32,601 nt of DNA from Bacteroidota bacterium (GTDB lineage: Bacteria; Bacteroidota; Bacteroidia; Chitinophagales; Saprospiraceae): contig QQUB01000726.1 in assembly GCA_008501835.1 (NCBI GenBank), positions 1-32,601 on the forward strand. The letters run 5' to 3'. The notes beneath the pieces were generated by a model, which did not search any database, was not told the origin of the DNA, and saw only the letters and a list, made by a program, of their open reading frames with translations. A program made the translations under genes and the position numbers. Of the stretch, positions 28,529 through 32,601 are shown one piece after another. Each line of letters starts with the position of its first letter. The first letter of the stretch is position 1.

Positions 28529-28556
28529 TTTCGGAAATGTAACAAATTGTTACAGG
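28529..28556 (-). promoter_or_regulatory. Putative regulator-binding box upstream of RR/HK operon
   Basis: TTTCGGAAATGTAACAAATTGTTACAGG, containing the perfect inverted repeat TGTAACA-AAT-TGTTACA (28538-28554); matches the box upstream of tolC. Confidence 0.5.
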
Positions 28557-28658
28557 GAGAAGGGTTTTCCCATAGATGTGGTTTTCATGGAATAAAGCCA
28601 CAAATGCACGAATATTTTTTGTTTTTTTTGGATAACACGAATGTGGAAAGTTCCTGAA

Positions 28659-28835
28659 AAAAAGGCCTGAAGAAATTAATTCTCTATTTGCCGGCTTAAA
28701 GGTCGGCGCAATTGAATTTGAGGAAGATATTTCTTGATGATGATCAAAGGCAGTTTAAAAACCTATTCAGTTGCACTGCCCTTTAGGGCGGTGATTAATT
28801 CAAAGGATAAGTCACACAGGCCTTCAGGCCTTTTT
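28659..28835. repeat. Foldback region with 14-bp inverted repeat ends
   Basis: aaaaaggcctgaag (28659-28672) vs cttcaggccttttt (28822-28835), exact 14-bp inverted repeat flanking further small palindromes such as gccctttagggc. Confidence 0.6.
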
Positions 28836-28879
28836 GTTTTCCACATCAACAAAAAAATAAGAATTAGAAGGACTAAAGT

Positions 28880-29401
28880 CTAGGCTACTAGTTTGTCAGC
28901 AAATTCTTTCACCCGTTGCTTTACATCATCCGAAATTTCCTCATCCACCCAGGTATGCACATAACCCCGGTAATTCATGCCCAGGTATTCAGCGCTTAGT
29001 TTGAATGGAATATCAAAACCAGGTGTTTCTGCCGCTTCGGAGCCACAAATCAACAGCGCCATGGACTTGCCTCGCAATTTCCTGCCTGTAGGTTTTTCAA
29101 TTTTGAGGCAATCGGATATCCTGTCGAAGAAATTTTTCATCAGGCCACTCATCGAGTACCAATAAACGGGCGTTGCAAAAACGATGAGGTCGTAGCTGTC
29201 AGCAATATCCTTGATAATGGGCAGGAAATCATCGTCCTGATTTTTGAATTCATAATCAAAAGGGCCGATGTTTTTCGTATTGAGGTCCAGAAGATCGGCT
29301 TCAATTTCATTCCGTAAAAATTGAACAACTTTGTTTGTATTACCATCACTTCTGGAGCTTCCCTGGACAATCAGTATTTTCTTTTTCTTCAAATCGGACA
29401 T
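28880..29401 (-). CDS. Flavodoxin-like NAD(P)H-dependent FMN reductase
   Basis: ORF 173 aa; KKKILIVQGSSRSDGNTNKVV, YDLIVFATPVYWYSMSGLMKNFFDRI. Confidence 0.9.
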   Translation of the reverse strand: MSDLKKKKILIVQGSSRSDGNTNKVVQFLRNEIEADLLDLNTKNIGPFDYEFKNQDDDFLPIIKDIADSYDLIVFATPVYWYSMSGLMKNFFDRISDCLKIEKPTGRKLRGKSMALLICGSEAAETPGFDIPFKLSAEYLGMNYRGYVHTWVDEEISDDVKQRVKEFADKLVA

Positions 29402-29562
29402 TAATTCAGTATTTTAATTGTGCAGTTAGCTTAACGCTTCAAATAATAAAAGGTTATTTACTTTAACTATTTGATGGGTTTAAGAACATTGCTTTTCACC
29501 CTAAAAACCCGTAAATTTAAACTAATAACACATCAATTTCTAACCAACAATCACGCCCGTTT

Positions 29563-29973
29563 ATGAAAGCATCAATTGGAGTTTGGATCGACAAATCACA
29601 GGCAAGGATTATCTCACCGACAGAAATCCTCGATACCATCCCCTCCGATATCGAAAACAGGCCCAGATATGAGGGAGAAGGTAAGGAATACGGTCGTTTT
29701 GGTAATCAGTACATGACACTTGAAAAAACCAAGCAGCACAGACTGGAACATCAGGAAGTTCAATATCTAAAGCGGATATTTGACGTAGTGAAGTCTTTTG
29801 AAAGGATTATGATCTTCGGCCCTGCCGGAATAAAAAATCGCCTCAAGCAACACCTCGATGGTGAACATCTCACCAGGGGAAAAGTCATCGATGTGGTGGT
29901 CGCTGAAAAAATGACCGATAACCAGTTGGTAGCTTTTGTCAGAGAATATTATGCAGAGCTGGACACCAAATAA
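29563..29973 (+). CDS. Small uncharacterised protein, possibly baeRF/host-attachment-like (eRF1-related) fold
   Basis: ORF 136 aa MKASIGVWIDKSQARIISPTE...FERIMIFGPAGIKNRLKQHL...VIDVVVAEKMTDNQLVAFVREYYAE; complete ORF on its own strand with an upstream promoter-like TTG-N20-TAAATTTA and a downstream hairpin. Confidence 0.75.
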   Translation: MKASIGVWIDKSQARIISPTEILDTIPSDIENRPRYEGEGKEYGRFGNQYMTLEKTKQHRLEHQEVQYLKRIFDVVKSFERIMIFGPAGIKNRLKQHLDGEHLTRGKVIDVVVAEKMTDNQLVAFVREYYAELDTK

Positions 29974-29992
29974 ACAGCCCTTCACATAAATG

Positions 29993-30033
29993 ATCAAGGG
30001 TTGAATCGCATATTGTAGAATTCAACCCCTGAT
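29993..30033 (+). terminator. Hairpin downstream of the 136-aa gene
   Basis: atca-a-gggttgaat / loop cgcatattgtaga / attcaaccc-c-tgat: 14-position stem with one mismatch, beginning ~20 nt after the stop. Confidence 0.6.
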
Positions 30034-30109
30034 TTGCTTTCCGAAAAATAATTGACTTTCCCCACAAAGGGATAAGTTTTCAGGTCTACCCTTGCCTGAT
30101 CTGGTTTCT

Positions 30110-30625
30110 TTACATGAGCTCCACACCGGGTTGTGCTTTGGCTTTAAAGGTAAAATACTTTTGCAGCATATAATTCACAGTTATCACAATTACAGTTGAA
30201 AGGAATTTTGCCACAGTTGGCTGCATCCCTGTAAAAACGATCAGTCCCTTGAGCAACAGATAATCACTACCAAGTCCCTGCAATACCACAAGAAAGTATT
30301 TTCCTAATTGTTTGGTATTCTCTTTAGGGTTGTCAACTGCCTCTGTAAAGGCAAAATATTTACTGAGCCAGAATCCTGTTGGTACCGTTAAAATAAAGGC
30401 AAATACCAAAGCAATTGTATAAGAAGCCAAACCCAAACCCAAAAACTCTATTTGTCCTTGCGGCAAAACAAGCTGATAAAACACAACGAACAAAAGTATA
30501 TTAAACAAGGTATTGGCAGCTCCGACAGCCAGGTATGCATAAACCTGGAAAGGCATCCATTTTCGGAACAATGGATAAAAAACATTCAGAAGAAAAGTAA
30601 TTCCTTTTTTCAATTTGTATGTCAT
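30110..30625 (-). CDS. GtrA-family membrane protein
   Basis: ORF 171 aa; YAYLAVGAANTLFNILLFVVFYQLV, PTGFWLSKYFAF, FLSTVIVITVNYMLQKYFTF. Confidence 0.88.
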   Translation of the reverse strand: MTYKLKKGITFLLNVFYPLFRKWMPFQVYAYLAVGAANTLFNILLFVVFYQLVLPQGQIEFLGLGLASYTIALVFAFILTVPTGFWLSKYFAFTEAVDNPKENTKQLGKYFLVVLQGLGSDYLLLKGLIVFTGMQPTVAKFLSTVIVITVNYMLQKYFTFKAKAQPGVELM

Positions 30626-31032
30626 GATTCAACTATGATAGAGTTATTTAATATTTGGAATGTTTATCTTTTTAAATAGCACTCACCCACAGGATATTCC
30701 CTGCAGGGAGTACTAGGAAATTAAAAGGGGAACGTAACATTGGTTATTTGTTATAGGTTATGTGTACTGTCAAGGTTTCACCACCCTAAAACAGGGATGA
30801 TTTTATTTTCTGTTCTTTTGATCCCGGGAAAAAGGTTGGCCGGCAGCTTCCTTACAATTACTGCCGGTCCAACAAAAATTCCAGTTGTAATTTTATTCCA
30901 TGGTGTCTAATGATGACAGATCTTGGAAATCGAATACGTTTGGAAAAAAGGGACCTGACCAACAACATCAACTTCACCACTGTATATTGGCCAGGATTCC
31001 CTCGATAACCAAAACCCTAATCTTGTCGTAGA

Positions 31033-32115
31033 TTATATAAATTGTTGACCTGAAGCTTCCTGCACACTGGCAACGTATTGTTTTATTTGCTGTTCATTAT
31101 CCTTGTGGCAAACCAGTAAAGCATCCGGTGTATCGACAATTATTAAGTCGTCAACTCCACCGACCACAATGAGTTTTTTGGTCTTTGATTGAACCAGACA
31201 TCCCTTGGAATCAAAAACCAGGGCGTTATCGCCCTTAATCGCATTAGCAAGATTGTCTTTGCTGAAATTCTCCCAGGCACTGTTCCATGTTCCCAGGTCA
31301 TTCCAGTTAAATTGGGAAGGAATAACCTTTACGTTTTTGGCTTTTTCCATAATGGCATAATCGATGGAAATGGATTCACAGTTTTTGTAAACATTTTCAA
31401 TTACCTGCTTTTCCAAGGGGCCATTGAGATAGGTAGCCACAGTCTGGAAGGCGTAGTACATTGCAGGCATAAAGGCCCTAAAAGCTTCCAGGATATCAGC
31501 TACTTTCCAAATAAAAATCCCGGAATTCCACAAATAAGCCCCGCTTTCAAAAAACACTTGAGCCGTCTCCGGATCGGGTTTTTCTGTAAACCTCCTGGCA
31601 GGGTAAACGCCCTGAGAACCGTTTTCAGAATCATATTGAATATATCCGTATCCGGTATTTGCAAAGGTTGGCTGTATACCCAATGTTACGAAATCAGCAT
31701 TTTGACTGGTATAACCCAAGGCCTGTTCGCAGGTAGCTCTAAAAAGCTGTTCATCTTCAATCAGGTGATCACTCGGGGCAACGATGAGATTGGCATCCGG
31801 ATTCATTGCTCTCAACTTGAAGGAAATATAAGCGATACACGGAGCCGTATTTCTCTTTTGGGGCTCACCAATAATATTTTCTTTTGGGAGCTCTGGCAAC
31901 TGCTGTCCAACGATATCCACATAATCTTCTGAAGTGACTATAAAAATATGGTCTACCGGCACAAAAGCAGCAAAGCGCTTAAAGGTCATTTGTAACAAAG
32001 ATTGTCCCGTATTAAGGATATCAAGGAACTGTTTGGGAAAACTGCTTCGACTCATCGGCCAAAACCTGCTTCCTACTCCTCCTGCCATAATGGCTACATA
32101 ATTATTATTGCTCAT
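31033..32115 (-). CDS. Mannose-1-phosphate guanylyltransferase
   Basis: ORF 360 aa; VAIMAGGVGSRFWPMSRSSFPKQFLDI, NLIVAPSDHLIED, FTEKPDPETAQVFFESGAYLWNSGIFIWKV, SIDYAIMEKAKNVKVIPSQFNWNDLGTW. Confidence 0.96.
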   Translation of the reverse strand: MSNNNYVAIMAGGVGSRFWPMSRSSFPKQFLDILNTGQSLLQMTFKRFAAFVPVDHIFIVTSEDYVDIVGQQLPELPKENIIGEPQKRNTAPCIAYISFKLRAMNPDANLIVAPSDHLIEDEQLFRATCEQALGYTSQNADFVTLGIQPTFANTGYGYIQYDSENGSQGVYPARRFTEKPDPETAQVFFESGAYLWNSGIFIWKVADILEAFRAFMPAMYYAFQTVATYLNGPLEKQVIENVYKNCESISIDYAIMEKAKNVKVIPSQFNWNDLGTWNSAWENFSKDNLANAIKGDNALVFDSKGCLVQSKTKKLIVVGGVDDLIIVDTPDALLVCHKDNEQQIKQYVASVQEASGQQFI

Positions 32116-32188
32116 ATTTTTTATTTGAAATAATTAAAAAGGTGGGGGAAAATTTGAAAGGGGTAAATTGAAAGGGAGATTGTTTCTA

Positions 32189-32601
32189 TTAATTAGCACT
32201 TACTTTTTTACTGAGCCTCCTGGCAGCCAACATTACTTTTATTTTGTCGGACAATTCAACGGCTGATTTGAACTTCAACCTTTTTGCCAGATGATATTGG
32301 TAATACAATTTGATCAATTGACCCGGTATCTTAATTGAATGTTTGAAACTCAATTTGGAGTCCCCTACTTCCGTCCAATGCATGAGCGGAAATTCGAGTA
32401 TTCCATTCTGCAGGGTCGACTTACCAAACTTCTTCTGCAATCTCAAGAAGATTTCAACATCAAATAACCAAGGGGTCATAAATGGTTTATTGAACAAAAA
32501 AGGAACCAGACTTCTTTGGAAAATCTTGGCGCCGCATTGCGTATCCTGGAAGGAGGTCCTTAGAATCATTTTGATGGCCGACTTAACAATTCCACTCAGG
32601 A
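32189..32601 (-). CDS. Family 2 glycosyltransferase (dolichol-phosphate-sugar synthase-like), C-terminal part; N-terminus beyond the window edge
   Basis: The frame stays open past the ORF-track Met to the window end (LSGIVKSAIKMILRTSFQDTQCGAKIFQRSLVPFLFNKPFMTPWLFDVEIFLRLQKKF...); DTQCGAKIF is typical of this GT2 group. Confidence 0.8.
   Translation of the reverse strand, partial: LSGIVKSAIKMILRTSFQDTQCGAKIFQRSLVPFLFNKPFMTPWLFDVEIFLRLQKKFGKSTLQNGILEFPLMHWTEVGDSKLSFKHSIKIPGQLIKLYYQYHLAKRLKFKSAVELSDKIKVMLAARRLSKKVSAN

Noticed and set aside
31189-31932. Plus-strand ORF of 247 aa
   Set aside because: Antisense to mannose-1-phosphate guanylyltransferase; no recognisable family features.

Overview
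Bacteroidetes-type chromosome segment, probably Saprospiraceae-like; this is inferred from gene content, TTTG-N19-TAnnTTTG promoters, and a T9SS sorting domain. Positions 1-12782 are a continuous minus-strand str-S10-spc ribosomal protein cluster: rpsL-rpsG-fusA-rpsJ-rplC-rplD-rplW-rplB-rpsS-rplV-rpsC-rplP-rpmC-rpsQ-rplN-rplX-rplE-rpsN-rpsH-rplF-rplR-rpsE (truncated at the left edge), with no tuf. Next come a repeat-rich non-coding stretch (12783-13695), a caspase/coiled-coil/FGE-sulfatase fusion, a secreted T9SS-sorted protein and a GT-C-type membrane glycosyltransferase. These are followed by a tripartite efflux operon (TolC-HlyD-ATPase-two MacB-like permeases), an OmpR-type response regulator/histidine kinase pair, a flavodoxin-like reductase and a small uncharacterised protein. 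The right end has GtrA, mannose-1-phosphate guanylyltransferase and a truncated GT2. The most interesting observations are: (1) a closely matching ~28-nt sequence box upstream of both the efflux operon and the adjacent RR/HK operon, at matched spacing from a TTTG element; (2) a caspase-FGE fusion whose C-terminus looks like a DGR variable region or ligand-binding module, next to hairpins and diverged dispersed repeats; (3) two tandem hairpins in the rplB-rplW spacer presenting the same GGAAGAC sequence, among several structured spacers in the ribosomal cluster; (4) inverted and direct dispersed repeats in the accessory intergenic regions. No RNA genes, CRISPR array, transposase or reverse transcriptase were seen.
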